Positions 9,518 through 19,011 of a stretch of 32,935 bases of DNA are shown piece after piece. Below the pieces are notes generated by a model. It did no database searches, was not told the origin of the DNA, and saw nothing but the letters and a program-made list of their open reading frames with translations. How positions within the stretch are numbered: the stretch's first letter is position 1; each line of letters starts with the position of its first letter. Origin of the DNA: Ideonella sp. (lineage in GTDB: Bacteria > Pseudomonadota > Gammaproteobacteria > Burkholderiales > Burkholderiaceae_C); the NCBI GenBank assembly GCA_025458335.1, contig JALOSQ010000030.1, positions 1-32,935 on the forward strand. Reading direction: 5' to 3'. The position numbers and the translations under genes are program-made.

Positions 9518-10915
9518 TCAGGCGGCGCGCCGCTGCAAGGCCTCGAGCAGGCGTCCGTGCACCCCGCCAAAGCCGCCGTTGCTCATGCACACCACGTGGT
9601 CGCCGGGCCGTGCGGCTGCCGCCACACGCTCCACCAGTCGATCGAGGTGGTCGTGCACCTCGGCCAGGGCCCCGAGGGGCCGCAAGGCTTCGCGCGGGTC
9701 CCAGCCGAGGCCGGCCGCGAGGCAGAACGAGAGGTCGGCGCCCTCCAGGGCCCACGGCAACTGCGCCTTCATCGCCCCGAGCTTCATCGTGTTCGAGCGC
9801 GGCTCGAACACCGCCAGGATGCGCGCGTCGCCGTCCTCCGGCCGGTCGGCCTCCAGGCGGCGGCGCAAGCCGTCGATGGTCGTGCGGATCGCCGTGGGAT
9901 GGTGGGCGAAGTCGTCGTAGACGCGCACGCCGTGCGCCTCGCCCCGCAACTCGAGGCGGCGGCGCACGTTATCGAAGCGCGCGAGCGAGCGCGCTGCCGA
10001 CTCGGGTGGCACGCCGAGGGCCTCCGCCGCCGCGATCGCCGCGAGCGCATTGAGCTGGTTGTGCTCGCCGAGCAATCCCCAGTCGACGCGCCCGACCTTG
10101 AGGCTGCCGCGCAGCACGTCGAACGCGTGCGGCTCGCCGCGGGCACGCCAGGCCCCGGGCTCCTCCTTGCGGGCGCCGAAGCGGACCACCTCGCTCCAGC
10201 AGCCCTGCGAGAGGACGCGCTTGAGCGATTCCTCCCGGGCATTCACCACCAGGCGACCGCCGCTCGGCACGGTGCGCACGAGGTGGTGGAACTGGCGCTC
10301 GATCGCCGCCAGGTCGTCGAAGATGTCCGCGTGGTCGAACTCGAGGTTGTTGAGGATCGCCGTGCGCGGCCGGTAGTGGACGAACTTGCTGCGCTTGTCG
10401 AAGAACGCGGTGTCGTACTCGTCGGCCTCGATCACGAACGGGGCGGGCCTCGCGCCGGCCGCTCGTCCCAGCCGCGCGGACACCCCGAAGTTCATGGGCA
10501 CGCCGCCGACGAGGAAACCCGGCTCGAGTCCCGCGTCGTGCAGGATCCACGCGAGCATGGAGGTCGTCGTCGTCTTGCCGTGCGTGCCGGCGACGGCGAG
10601 CACGTGGCGCCCGGCGAGCACCTGCTCGGCCAGCCACTGCGGGCCGCTTGTGTAGCGCGCGCCCGCGTCGAGGATGGCCTCCATCAGCGGGTTGCCGCGC
10701 GAGACGACGTTGCCCACGACGAACACGTCGGGTGCCAGGCCGAGTTGCGACGCATCCCAACCCTCGACCAGGTCGATGCCCAGCGAGCGCAGCTGGTCGC
10801 TCATCGGGGGGTACACGTTGGCGTCGCAGCCGGTCACGCGGTGCCCGGCTTCGCGCGCCAGGGCGGCCACGCCGCCCATGAAGGTGCCGCAGATGCCGAG
10901 GATGTGCAGGTGCAT
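9518..10915 (-). CDS. mpl: UDP-N-acetylmuramate:L-alanyl-gamma-D-glutamyl-meso-diaminopimelate ligase Mpl
   Basis: MHLHILGICGTFMGGVAALAREAGHRVTGCDANVYPPMSDQL..., [40 protein letters not shown]. Start corrected to 10915 from family N-terminus. Confidence 0.96.
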   Translation of the reverse strand: MHLHILGICGTFMGGVAALAREAGHRVTGCDANVYPPMSDQLRSLGIDLVEGWDASQLGLAPDVFVVGNVVSRGNPLMEAILDAGARYTSGPQWLAEQVLAGRHVLAVAGTHGKTTTTSMLAWILHDAGLEPGFLVGGVPMNFGVSARLGRAAGARPAPFVIEADEYDTAFFDKRSKFVHYRPRTAILNNLEFDHADIFDDLAAIERQFHHLVRTVPSGGRLVVNAREESLKRVLSQGCWSEVVRFGARKEEPGAWRARGEPHAFDVLRGSLKVGRVDWGLLGEHNQLNALAAIAAAEALGVPPESAARSLARFDNVRRRLELRGEAHGVRVYDDFAHHPTAIRTTIDGLRRRLEADRPEDGDARILAVFEPRSNTMKLGAMKAQLPWALEGADLSFCLAAGLGWDPREALRPLGALAEVHDHLDRLVERVAAAARPGDHVVCMSNGGFGGVHGRLLEALQRRAA

Positions 10916-10920
10916 GCCGG

Positions 10921-10926
10921 ATTCTA
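10921..10926 (-). promoter_or_regulatory. Putative -10 element (TAGAAT) of mpl
   Basis: Minus strand CTAGAATCCGGC-ATG; 5 nt between hexamer and ATG. Confidence 0.5.
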
Positions 10927-10995
10927 GGAGCCGGCCCCGCGGCCTTCGCCGAGGCGCAGCCCGGCCTCGCGAGCCGGCCGGCACAATGCCCGGGC

Positions 10996-11415
10996 ATGTT
11001 CGAGTGGATCGTCACCCACCCCGTGGCCTACCCGGCGCTCGAGGTCGTGCACATCCTCGGCATTGCCCTGCTGGTGGGGAACCTGGTGCTGCTCGAGACG
11101 CGGGTCTGGGGCCTGAACGCCGGCCTGCACCTCGAGCCGTTGGCGCGAGCCACGCTGGTGCTGGCGGTCGGAGGCTTCGGGCTGGCGCTGGCCAGCGGTC
11201 TGCTCATGTTCGCGTCGAATCCGTGGGAGTTGATCGCCAACCGGTCCTTCGTGGTCAAGATGGGGCTGCTCACGCTGGCGGGTGGCAACGCCGCGCTGTT
11301 CCATGCCCGCGGCGGCGTGCGCAAGCCCGACCGGATCGCGAGGGCTCAGACCGCACTGTCCCTCGCGCTGTGGATCGCGGTCATCATCGCGGGCCGGTGG
11401 ATCGCCTATATCTGA
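10996..11415 (+). CDS. Hypothetical integral membrane protein (DUF6644/DUF2214-like)
   Basis: MFEWIVTHPVAYPALEVVHILGIALLVGNLVLLETRVWGLN... four hydrophobic segments; family assignment tentative. Confidence 0.7.
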   Translation: MFEWIVTHPVAYPALEVVHILGIALLVGNLVLLETRVWGLNAGLHLEPLARATLVLAVGGFGLALASGLLMFASNPWELIANRSFVVKMGLLTLAGGNAALFHARGGVRKPDRIARAQTALSLALWIAVIIAGRWIAYI

Positions 11416-11429
11416 CAAGGAGCACGACG

Positions 11430-11912
11430 ATGCAACGCCGCACCTGGATCGCCGCCTTCGGCGCCTGGCCTCTGGCCGGGTGGTGGCCCGCGACGGCCCT
11501 GGCCCACCACGGCTGGAGCAGCTTCGACCTCGCGCGACCGATCTACCTCGAGGGCAAGGCACGCCGGGTGGTCTGGCGCAACCCGCACGCCGAACTCGAC
11601 CTCGAGATCGATCCGGCCCTCAAGCTGCCGGCCGATCTGGGCCGGCGCACGCCGCCGCCGCAGTCGGCGTCGGTCGACGGCGCCCGCGTGCTCGGCGACG
11701 CGCGCCTGCCGACCCGCCAGGACCGTGTCTGGCGCGTCGAACTCGCGCCGCTGACCCGGATGCAGGCGTGGCAGGTCCCGCAGATCGCCGACGGCGACAC
11801 GGTCGCCGTCGTGGGGTTCACCTTCGCCGGAGAGCGAGGCGACCCGATCCTGCGGGCCGAGTACCTGTTGCTGGGCCCGCGCATCTACGGCCTGCGGTCG
11901 AGCCCGGCCTGA
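11430..11912 (+). CDS. DUF6152-family secreted protein
   Basis: MQRRTWIAAFGAWPLAGWWPATALAHHGWSSFDLARPIYLEGKARRVVWRNPHAELDLEI; signal peptide followed by the AHHGWSSFD...NPH pattern of DUF6152. Confidence 0.75.
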   Translation: MQRRTWIAAFGAWPLAGWWPATALAHHGWSSFDLARPIYLEGKARRVVWRNPHAELDLEIDPALKLPADLGRRTPPPQSASVDGARVLGDARLPTRQDRVWRVELAPLTRMQAWQVPQIADGDTVAVVGFTFAGERGDPILRAEYLLLGPRIYGLRSSPA

Positions 11913-11960
11913 GTACGCCGGCACGGCGGGGCGGCGCGTCGCCGGGCGTCGGCGCGTGCT

Positions 11961-13232
11961 TCAGGTGGCGGCGGGCCCCGGCAGGGCGATGCGGGGTGAC
12001 GCCCCCGCCAGCAGGTCTGCAAAGCGCTGGGCGAGCACCGGGTACGCATGGTGCTGCAGCACGTGGTCCCGCCCCCGCTCCCCCAGCGCCGCCCGTTGCG
12101 CCGGGCTGCACAGCGCGAGCGTGCGCACCGCCGCGGCGACGGCCGCAGGCGACTCGGGCTGCACGGTGAGGCCGCATCCGGCTTCCGCAACGAGGTCGTT
12201 TCCCGCCTCGATCGCGTGCACGACCGGCCGCGCCGCCAGCATGCACTGCAGCAGCCTCGTCGGCGCCAACCCGAAGCGGTGCAGCGGCGCGCGTCGCCAG
12301 CCGACGAAGGCGATGTCCACCTCGCGCCAGAACGCCGGCAGCTGCGCCGCGGGCACCGCGGGGAACAACGCGACCTGCTGCAGCCCGCCCGCCTCGACGC
12401 GGGCCAGCAGGCGCTCGCGATCCGACCCGTCGCCGGCCATGACGATCGAGACCGGCTCGTGCCGCAGTTCGATGGCGGCGTCGAGCAGGACGTCAAGCGC
12501 CGAGGCCGGATCGTGCGGCCCGGCGTAACCCACCACGAGTCGACCCTCGCCGCGCAGGCGGCGCAGCCAGGCCGCCAGGGCCTCGTTCTGCAGGGGCTGG
12601 CCGTGCCGTGCCACGCGGTCAGCCACGATGCCGTTGGGGATCACGTGCAGCCTCGACAGGTCCAGCCCATGCGCTGCCAGGTGCTCGCCGAGCCGCGGAC
12701 GCACCGACACGACCAGGTCGGCCTCGCGGCAGGCCAGGTCCTCGGCCCACTGGCAGGCCCGCACGAAGGGGTGAGAGGGCGACAGCCCGCCCACCTCCAC
12801 CGGCACGAGCGGCCACGGATCGTGGACCTCGTGCACCCATCGGGCGCCGGCCAGCCGGGCGATGCGCTGCGCCACGGGCACGTCCAGCGGCACCGTGCTC
12901 GAGGCGATCACCGCATCGGGCGCGAAGCGGCGCGCCAGGCGCGGGGCATCACGCCACAGGCCCGACAGGAAGGCTGCCAGGTTCAGCGCGCGCCGGGGGC
13001 CCTGCCCGGCATAGGCCGGGGTCGGCATCCAGCGGTACTCGACCCCGTCGATCATCTCGCGCCGCACACGCCATCCGATGACGGGTTGCCGGTCGCGCAC
13101 GTGCGAGTACGACGCGGCCACCACCTGGACCCGATGCCCCGCGCGCACCCACTCGCGGGCGAGGTGGTAGGGGCGCAACTGCTGCCCATGCCGCGGCGAG
13201 CCGGCGTGCAGGTTGAGCAGCAGGATGTTCAT
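11961..13232 (-). CDS. Glycosyltransferase family 4 (WbuB-like)
   Basis: MNILLLNLHAGSPRHGQQLRPYHLAREWVRAGHRVQVVAASYSHVRDRQP..., VIPNGIVADR, GYAGPHDPASALDVLLDAA. Confidence 0.87.
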   Translation of the reverse strand: MNILLLNLHAGSPRHGQQLRPYHLAREWVRAGHRVQVVAASYSHVRDRQPVIGWRVRREMIDGVEYRWMPTPAYAGQGPRRALNLAAFLSGLWRDAPRLARRFAPDAVIASSTVPLDVPVAQRIARLAGARWVHEVHDPWPLVPVEVGGLSPSHPFVRACQWAEDLACREADLVVSVRPRLGEHLAAHGLDLSRLHVIPNGIVADRVARHGQPLQNEALAAWLRRLRGEGRLVVGYAGPHDPASALDVLLDAAIELRHEPVSIVMAGDGSDRERLLARVEAGGLQQVALFPAVPAAQLPAFWREVDIAFVGWRRAPLHRFGLAPTRLLQCMLAARPVVHAIEAGNDLVAEAGCGLTVQPESPAAVAAAVRTLALCSPAQRAALGERGRDHVLQHHAYPVLAQRFADLLAGASPRIALPGPAAT

Positions 13233-13831
13233 CCGGGTCGGCGCGGCGCGGCCCAGGCCTCGTAAGCCTCGCGCCAGGCGGGATGGGCGTCGAGCCAGCG
13301 CGCGTCGCTCGCGCGCGTGTCGCCGACGATCACCGCGGGGCTGCCGGCAATCACCGCGAAGTCGGGGAACTCGCCACGAACGCGGCTGTGCGAGGCCACG
13401 AGGCAGCCCCGCCCGAGCCGGGTGTTGGCCTCGATCGTCGTGTGCGGCCCGATGAAGCAGTAGGCACCGATGTGCACCGGCCCCTTGACGAAGCCGATGC
13501 GCTCGTCGGGCGGGGTCACCGCATACGCCCGCCCCATCAGCCGCTGGCTGCGGTGCGAGCTGTGGGTGACGATGCTGACGAAGTTGGTGATCTGCACGCC
13601 TTCTTCGATGCGCACGCCGTGCAGCGCCTCGATGTAGTTGAAGTGGCCGATGAAGACGTGGTCGCCGAGATCGAGACCGTCCTCGTGCTCGAGGCAGGTC
13701 GACGGCGACAGGCGGGTGAGCGGGAGCGGGTCGCCGCCGCGCGAGACTTCGCCGAACACGATGTCGAACAGCAACCAGCGCGCGAGGCGGCGCCGCCAGC
13801 GGTTGACGAGCGAACGGATCCGAAGCGACAT
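13229..13831 (-). CDS. Left-handed beta-helix (hexapeptide) acyltransferase
   Basis: GVQITNFVSIVTHSSHRSQRLM, VHIGAYCFIGPHTTIEANTRLGRGCLVASHSRVRGEFPDFAVIAGSPAVIVG; overlaps the glycosyltransferase start by ATGA. Confidence 0.85.
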   Translation of the reverse strand: MSLRIRSLVNRWRRRLARWLLFDIVFGEVSRGGDPLPLTRLSPSTCLEHEDGLDLGDHVFIGHFNYIEALHGVRIEEGVQITNFVSIVTHSSHRSQRLMGRAYAVTPPDERIGFVKGPVHIGAYCFIGPHTTIEANTRLGRGCLVASHSRVRGEFPDFAVIAGSPAVIVGDTRASDARWLDAHPAWREAYEAWAAPRRPG

Positions 13832-13908
13832 CGGCAGGCGGCGGCAGGCGTGGGCCGGCCCATTGTGAGGGGCGCGACGCCCCCCGCGGCCAGACCCGAC
13901 CGGGCCCC

Positions 13909-13914
13909 TAGAAT
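13909..13914 (+). promoter_or_regulatory. Putative -10 element (TAGAAT) of lysS
   Basis: CTAGAATTTCGGG; 48 nt upstream of lysS ATG. Confidence 0.45.
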
Positions 13915-13962
13915 TTCGGGTTCTCCCTCGCCTCGAACGCGGCCCGAGCGCCGTGCACCTTC

Positions 13963-15495
13963 ATGAAGCCCCACGCGCCCGCGGACGCCGCCTCGCCGGC
14001 GGTCGACGAAAACAAGCTCGTTCACGAACGGCGCGAGAAACTCGCCGCGCTGCGCGAGCGTGCCCGCGCGCGCGGCGAGGCCGCGTTCCCGAACGACTTC
14101 AAGCCTCGCCACCATGCCCGCGACCTGCATCGGCTGCACGGCGGAAAGGCCGCCGAGGACCTCGAGGCCGAGGCGGTGCCCGTCTCCGTGGCGGGCCGGC
14201 TGATGCTCAAGCGGGTGATGGGCAAGGCGAGCTTCGGCACGCTGCAGGACGCCACCGGGCGCCTGCAGTTGTTCGTGTCGGTCGACGCGCTCGGCGCGGA
14301 AGCCTACGACGGCTTCAAGCATGGCGACCTCGGCGACATCCTCGGGGCCGAGGGCACGCTGTTCAAGACCCGGACCGGCGAGCTGTCGGTCAAGGTGACC
14401 ACGCTGCGCCTGCTCACCAAGAGCCTGCGCCCGCTGCCGGACAAGTTCCACGGCATGGCCGACCAGGAGCAGAAGTACCGCCAGCGCTATGTCGACCTGA
14501 TCACCGACGAGGAGGCGCGCGCACGCTTCGCGGCCCGCAGCAAGGCCGTCTCCTCGATCCGCCAGTTCATGGTCGAGCACGGCTTCCTCGAGGTCGAGAC
14601 GCCGATGCTGCAGCCGATCCCCGGGGGCGCCAACGCACGGCCCTTCGTGACGCACCACAACGCGCTCGACCAGGCGATGTACCTGCGCATCGCGCCGGAG
14701 CTCTACCTCAAGCGCCTGCTGGTGGGCGGGTTCGAGCGGGTCTTCGAGATCAACCGCAACTTCCGCAACGAGGGGATCAGCGTCCGGCACAACCCCGAGT
14801 TCACGATGATGGAGTTCTACGCCGCGTACTGGAACCACCGCGACGTGATGGACTACACCGAGGCGCTGCTGCGGCACGCCGCGCGCACGGCCACCGGCTC
14901 GGCGGTGCTGCCGTACGGCGGGCGCACGGTCGACCTCGACCAGCCCTTCGCCCGGTTGTCGGTGCGAGACGCGCTCGTCGCCCACGCGGGCGTGTCCGCC
15001 GACGAGGCCGGTGACGCGGCCGTCCTGCACGCGCGGCTCAAGGCGCTCGGCGAGGAACCGCCGGCGCACTGGACCCTCGCCGAGCTCCAGTTCGGCCTGT
15101 TCGAAGCCGTGGTCGAGGACCAGCTCTGGAACCCGACCTTCATCATCGACTATCCGGTCGAGGTGTCGCCGCTCGCGCGCGCCAGCGATGCCGACCCGAC
15201 GATCACCGAGCGCTTCGAGCTGTTCATCACCGGCCGTGAGATCGCCAACGGCTTCTCGGAACTCAATGACGCCGAGGACCAGGCGGCCCGCTTCCAGGCG
15301 CAGGTGGCCAACAAGGCCGCCGGGGACGAGGAGGCGATGTACTACGACGCCGACTTCATCCGCGCGCTCGAGGTGGGCATGCCGCCGGCAGGCGGCTGCG
15401 GCATCGGCATCGACCGGCTGGTCATGCTGCTCACCGACAGCCCGAGCATCCGCGACGTGATCCTGTTCCCGGCCCTGCGGCGCGAATCGGCCTGA
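13963..15495 (+). CDS. lysS: Lysine--tRNA ligase, class II
   Basis: [80 protein letters not shown]. Confidence 0.98.
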   Translation: MKPHAPADAASPAVDENKLVHERREKLAALRERARARGEAAFPNDFKPRHHARDLHRLHGGKAAEDLEAEAVPVSVAGRLMLKRVMGKASFGTLQDATGRLQLFVSVDALGAEAYDGFKHGDLGDILGAEGTLFKTRTGELSVKVTTLRLLTKSLRPLPDKFHGMADQEQKYRQRYVDLITDEEARARFAARSKAVSSIRQFMVEHGFLEVETPMLQPIPGGANARPFVTHHNALDQAMYLRIAPELYLKRLLVGGFERVFEINRNFRNEGISVRHNPEFTMMEFYAAYWNHRDVMDYTEALLRHAARTATGSAVLPYGGRTVDLDQPFARLSVRDALVAHAGVSADEAGDAAVLHARLKALGEEPPAHWTLAELQFGLFEAVVEDQLWNPTFIIDYPVEVSPLARASDADPTITERFELFITGREIANGFSELNDAEDQAARFQAQVANKAAGDEEAMYYDADFIRALEVGMPPAGGCGIGIDRLVMLLTDSPSIRDVILFPALRRESA

Positions 15496-15608
15496 GGGTC
15501 CGCCAGGCGTCGCCGCTGGGCGGGATCGGCGAATCCCCCACCCCCGCAGCCACCGCCGCGCGGGCACCATCGGACACGCACCGTCCCTGGGGGCGCCGGA
15601 GGTTCCGC

Positions 15609-16199
15609 ATGCCGCCGCGACTGGCCAGCCTCGCCGAGATCGACACCGCCATCTGGCGGGAGTTGAGCGCCGCCGCGACCGACCGCGAGCACGAGTGGCG
15701 AGAAATCGTGCTCGCGACGACCGATGGCGAGGTCGGCGACGCCCGGACCGTGGTGCTGCGGGAGGTCGAGCCCGCGGCTCACCTGCTGCGCATCTACACC
15801 GACGAGCGGTCCGGCAAGGTGCTGCAGCTGCGGCGTCATCCGAGGGGCACGCTGCTGGCCTGGTCGCGGAAACGCAGCTGGCAACTGCGCTGCCGGGTGT
15901 CGTTGTCGTTGCTCGCCTCGGGACTGGCCGTGTCGTCGCGCTGGGCGCGCATCCGCCTGTCGCCGGGCGCGCGCGACTACCTGTCGCCCTTGCCGCCCGG
16001 CACGCCGGTCGCGCAGGCGCCCTCGGCCGACGCGCCGGATCGACCCCTCGGCTCGCCGCTGCGCGACAGCCCGGTCGAGCGGAGCGCGTTCGCCGTGATC
16101 GAGGCCCAGGTGCTGTCCTGGGACTGGCTCGAGCTGCACCCTCAGGGACACCGACGGGCCCGCTTCGATCCGGCCGGCGGCCGCTGGCTGCAGCCCTGA
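15609..16199 (+). CDS. Pyridoxamine 5'-phosphate oxidase-like FMN-binding protein
   Basis: REIVLATTDGEVGDARTVVLREVEPAAHLLRIYTDERSGKVLQLRRHPRGTLLAWSRKRSWQLR... SWDWLELHPQGHRRARFD; PNPOx-like split-barrel pattern. Confidence 0.8.
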   Translation: MPPRLASLAEIDTAIWRELSAAATDREHEWREIVLATTDGEVGDARTVVLREVEPAAHLLRIYTDERSGKVLQLRRHPRGTLLAWSRKRSWQLRCRVSLSLLASGLAVSSRWARIRLSPGARDYLSPLPPGTPVAQAPSADAPDRPLGSPLRDSPVERSAFAVIEAQVLSWDWLELHPQGHRRARFDPAGGRWLQP

Positions 16200-16263
16200 A
16201 CCACGCGCGAGCGGGTCCTGCAGGCGAAGCACCAGCCCCGTCGACGGCCCCAGGCCCCTTCGC

Positions 16264-17424
16264 ATGTCGCCTCCGTCCGAACGCGTCCCGCTCGAGCAGG
16301 TCAGCCACCTGATGGCGGTGGGAGAGCCGCTGCCGTTCCGTGTGTTCGACGCCCTGAACCGGCTGCTGCTCAACGAGGGGCAGAAGATCCTCAGCGATTC
16401 GCAGCTGGCGGCGCTCATCGAGCGCGGGGCCTGGGTCGAGCGCGCGGCCGTCGCCCGGGTCGAGGCCGCCCGGGCCGGTGTCGCGGCGCCAGCCGCAGCG
16501 GCCGCACGTGCCCTGTCGCTGTTCGACCGCTGGGAGCAGGCGGTCTGGCAGCTGGACCGCCTGCTCAAGGCCGTGGCCGCCGGTCAGCACGTCGCGGCGG
16601 AATTGACCGAATTCACGGCCTGGGTCATCGAGCTCGCGCAGCGCGATCCGGACGTCGCCCTGTTCGCAGCCCACCGGCAGGAGGATCGACGCTTCGCGCT
16701 CTACCCGCTCACGCACGCCATCCACTGCGCCCTCCTGTGCCGCCTGGCCTCGGCCCAGGCCGGCTGGCCGGCCGAGCAGCAGTCGCTCGTGGTGTCCGCG
16801 GCGCTCACGATGAACGTGTCGATGCTCGACCTGCAGGCCCAGATGGCCGAGCAGAAGGACCCGCCCACGCGCCGGCAGCTCGAACGCATCCGCGCCCACC
16901 CGCAGACCTCGGCCCACCTGCTGCGGGCCGCCGGCGTCGTCGAGCCCGCCTGGCTCGAGGCCGTTCGAGACCACCACGAAACCCCCGGCGGCAGTGGCTA
17001 CCCGACGGGCCGGGCCGAGGTGAGCGACCAGGCCCGGATGCTGCGTTACGCGGACGTGTACATGGCCAAGATCACGCCTCGTGCGCTGCGCGCCGCCCTG
17101 CCCCCACGCGTGGCCGTGGCCCAGCTGTTCCAGCAATCCGGCGGTGATGCGCTGGCCGTCGCGCTGGTCAAGGCGGTCGGCGTGAACCCCCCGGGCACCC
17201 TCGTGCACTTGGCCAGCGGCGAGGTGGCGGTGGTGATCCGGCGCACGGCGAACGGCGCCGCACCGGTCGTCTCGACGCTCAGCGACCGCCACGGACGCCC
17301 TGTGCCGGCGTCCGTGGTGCGCGAGACCCAGGATCCGTCATTCGCCCTGACGCCGAAGCCCGTCGACGCCGCGGCATTCGGGCGTGTGCTCCCCGAGCGG
17401 GTTTACGGCTGGATCCCCGGCTGA
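16264..17424 (+). CDS. HD-GYP-domain-related protein with degenerate HD motif
   Basis: YPLTHAIHCALLCRLASAQ...VVSAALTMNVSMLDLQAQMAEQKDPPTRRQLERIRAHPQTSAHLLRAAGV...DHHETPGGSGYPTG; HHExxxGxGYP kept, HDxGK replaced. Confidence 0.82.
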   Translation: MSPPSERVPLEQVSHLMAVGEPLPFRVFDALNRLLLNEGQKILSDSQLAALIERGAWVERAAVARVEAARAGVAAPAAAAARALSLFDRWEQAVWQLDRLLKAVAAGQHVAAELTEFTAWVIELAQRDPDVALFAAHRQEDRRFALYPLTHAIHCALLCRLASAQAGWPAEQQSLVVSAALTMNVSMLDLQAQMAEQKDPPTRRQLERIRAHPQTSAHLLRAAGVVEPAWLEAVRDHHETPGGSGYPTGRAEVSDQARMLRYADVYMAKITPRALRAALPPRVAVAQLFQQSGGDALAVALVKAVGVNPPGTLVHLASGEVAVVIRRTANGAAPVVSTLSDRHGRPVPASVVRETQDPSFALTPKPVDAAAFGRVLPERVYGWIPG

Positions 17425-17442
17425 TCAGCCCCGGGGATCCGG
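17409..17442. terminator. Strong inverted repeat at the 3' end of the HD-GYP gene (possible bidirectional terminator)
   Basis: GGATCCCCGG (17411-17420) and CCGGGGATCC (17431-17440) are exact reverse complements. The interior GGCTGATCAGCC (17419-17430) is itself a palindrome. Lies in a convergent intergenic region; no U-tract. Confidence 0.6.
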
Positions 17443-17454
17443 CGGCGCCGCGCT

Positions 17455-18243
17455 TCAGCGGTGCCGGAACTGCGGCTTTCGCTTCTCGAGGAAGGCGGCC
17501 ATCCCCTCCTTCTGGTCCTCGGTGCCGAACATCGCGTGGAAGTTGCGGCGCTCGAACAGCACGCCCTCGGCGAGCGAAGATTCGTAGGCCCGGTTGACGG
17601 CCTCCTTGGCCATCATCACCGCGGGCCCGCCGAACTCGCAGATGGTCTGCGCGGCGGACAGCGCCGTCGCCAGGAGCTCGGCCGCCGGCACCACGCGGCT
17701 GACCAACCCGGCACGCTCGGCCTCGGCGGCATCCATCATGCGTCCCGTGAGTACGAGGTCCATCGCCTTGCTCTTGCCCACCGCCCGTGGCAGCCGCTGG
17801 GTGCCGCCGGCGCCGGGCATGATCCCGAGCTTGATCTCCGGCTGACCGAAGCGCGCCGTGTCGGCGGCGATGATGAAGTCGCACATCATGGCCAGTTCGC
17901 AGCCGCCGCCGAGGGCGAAGCCGGCCACTGCCGCGATCACCGGCTTGCGGACCTGCCTGATCGTCTCCCAGTTGCGTGTGATGAAGTCCTCACCGTAGGC
18001 CTGCTGGAAGGTCTTCGTGGCCATCTCCGAGATGTCGGCGCCCGCGGCGAACGCCTTGTCGCTCCCGGTGATGACGATGCAGCCGATCGCCTCGTCGGCA
18101 TCGAAGGCGCGCAGGGCCTGACCGAGTTCGGTCATGAGCCGGTCGTTCAGCGCATTGAGCTGCTTGGGCCGGTTCAGGGTGATCAGCCCGGTCCGGCGGT
18201 CGCCGTCACCGCGGACGTCGGTGAGGATGCATTCGTGGGTCAT
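17455..18243 (-). CDS. Enoyl-CoA hydratase/isomerase family protein
   Basis: [44 protein letters not shown]..., [62 protein letters not shown]. Confidence 0.96.
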   Translation of the reverse strand: MTHECILTDVRGDGDRRTGLITLNRPKQLNALNDRLMTELGQALRAFDADEAIGCIVITGSDKAFAAGADISEMATKTFQQAYGEDFITRNWETIRQVRKPVIAAVAGFALGGGCELAMMCDFIIAADTARFGQPEIKLGIMPGAGGTQRLPRAVGKSKAMDLVLTGRMMDAAEAERAGLVSRVVPAAELLATALSAAQTICEFGGPAVMMAKEAVNRAYESSLAEGVLFERRNFHAMFGTEDQKEGMAAFLEKRKPQFRHR

Positions 18244-18482
18244 TGGAGCCTCCGTGGTGGCGGCGATTACACACCAGCCCGCCCGCCGCGGCGGCGGGCT
18301 GCACCGGGAGGCGACACAGCCGCCGGACCGGCGCGACCCGCCGGTCGGCTCGCCATGTGGCGATGCCCCCGTCGCGGGAACGGCGGAGCGGCAGTCCGCC
18401 GCAGAACTCGGACGACCCGCCCGCGTCGTAGACGTGGACGAACGGTTAATCTCCACTGGATCGACCTGCCGCCGCGGACCGC

Positions 18483-18998
18483 ATGCCGACCACTTACCGC
18501 AAGACCGACAAGGGCCGACGCGAGATCGAGACGCGCCAGCACGGCTTGTCGCCGCGCATGCGGGGGGCGCTCATCATGGTCGACGGCCAGCGCAGCGACG
18601 AGGTGCTGCGCACCATGATCATGGGGGACCCGGAGGCCGCCTTGCGCTGGTTGCTCGACGAGGGCTTCATCGAGGTCGTGGCGGTGACCGAGGCGCGCCC
18701 GGTGGCAAGACCTGCGCCCGCGCCGGTGGCGGCACCGCCACCGCCCCCTGCGCCGGCCGCCCCCCAGGAGGTCGACGTCGGCCGCACCCTGGAGGAGCGC
18801 AAGCGCCGTGCGGTCCGGTACCTCAACGATCGGCTCGGGCCGAGCGCCGAAGGCGTTGCGCTCAAGATCGAGCGGGCGCGCGACGTTCGCGACGTGCTGC
18901 TCGCCTTCGAGTCGGCCGAGCGCCTGCTCGCGATGGGCCGCGGTGCGGCCGCCGGCACCGAGTTCCGCACCCTCTTCATCGACACCCCGCTGGGCTGA
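18483..18998 (+). CDS. Conserved hypothetical protein with proline-rich linker
   Basis: 171 aa: N-part [42 protein letters not shown]..., linker [19 protein letters not shown]-part [54 protein letters not shown]. Confidence 0.75.
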   Translation: MPTTYRKTDKGRREIETRQHGLSPRMRGALIMVDGQRSDEVLRTMIMGDPEAALRWLLDEGFIEVVAVTEARPVARPAPAPVAAPPPPPAPAAPQEVDVGRTLEERKRRAVRYLNDRLGPSAEGVALKIERARDVRDVLLAFESAERLLAMGRGAAAGTEFRTLFIDTPLG

Positions 18999-19011
18999 GC
19001 GTGGACGCCGG

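Noticed and set aside
1428-10915. Two Mur-ligase genes (murC and mpl) suspected as a duplication
   Set aside because: They are distinct ligase families (synthesis versus peptidoglycan recycling) that ordinarily co-exist in beta- and gamma-proteobacteria.
13537-17292. 1251-aa minus-strand open frame antisense to lysS, the PNPOx-like gene and the HD-GYP gene
   Set aside because: Same GC-driven artefact; composition is non-protein-like and the opposite strand has clear family matches.
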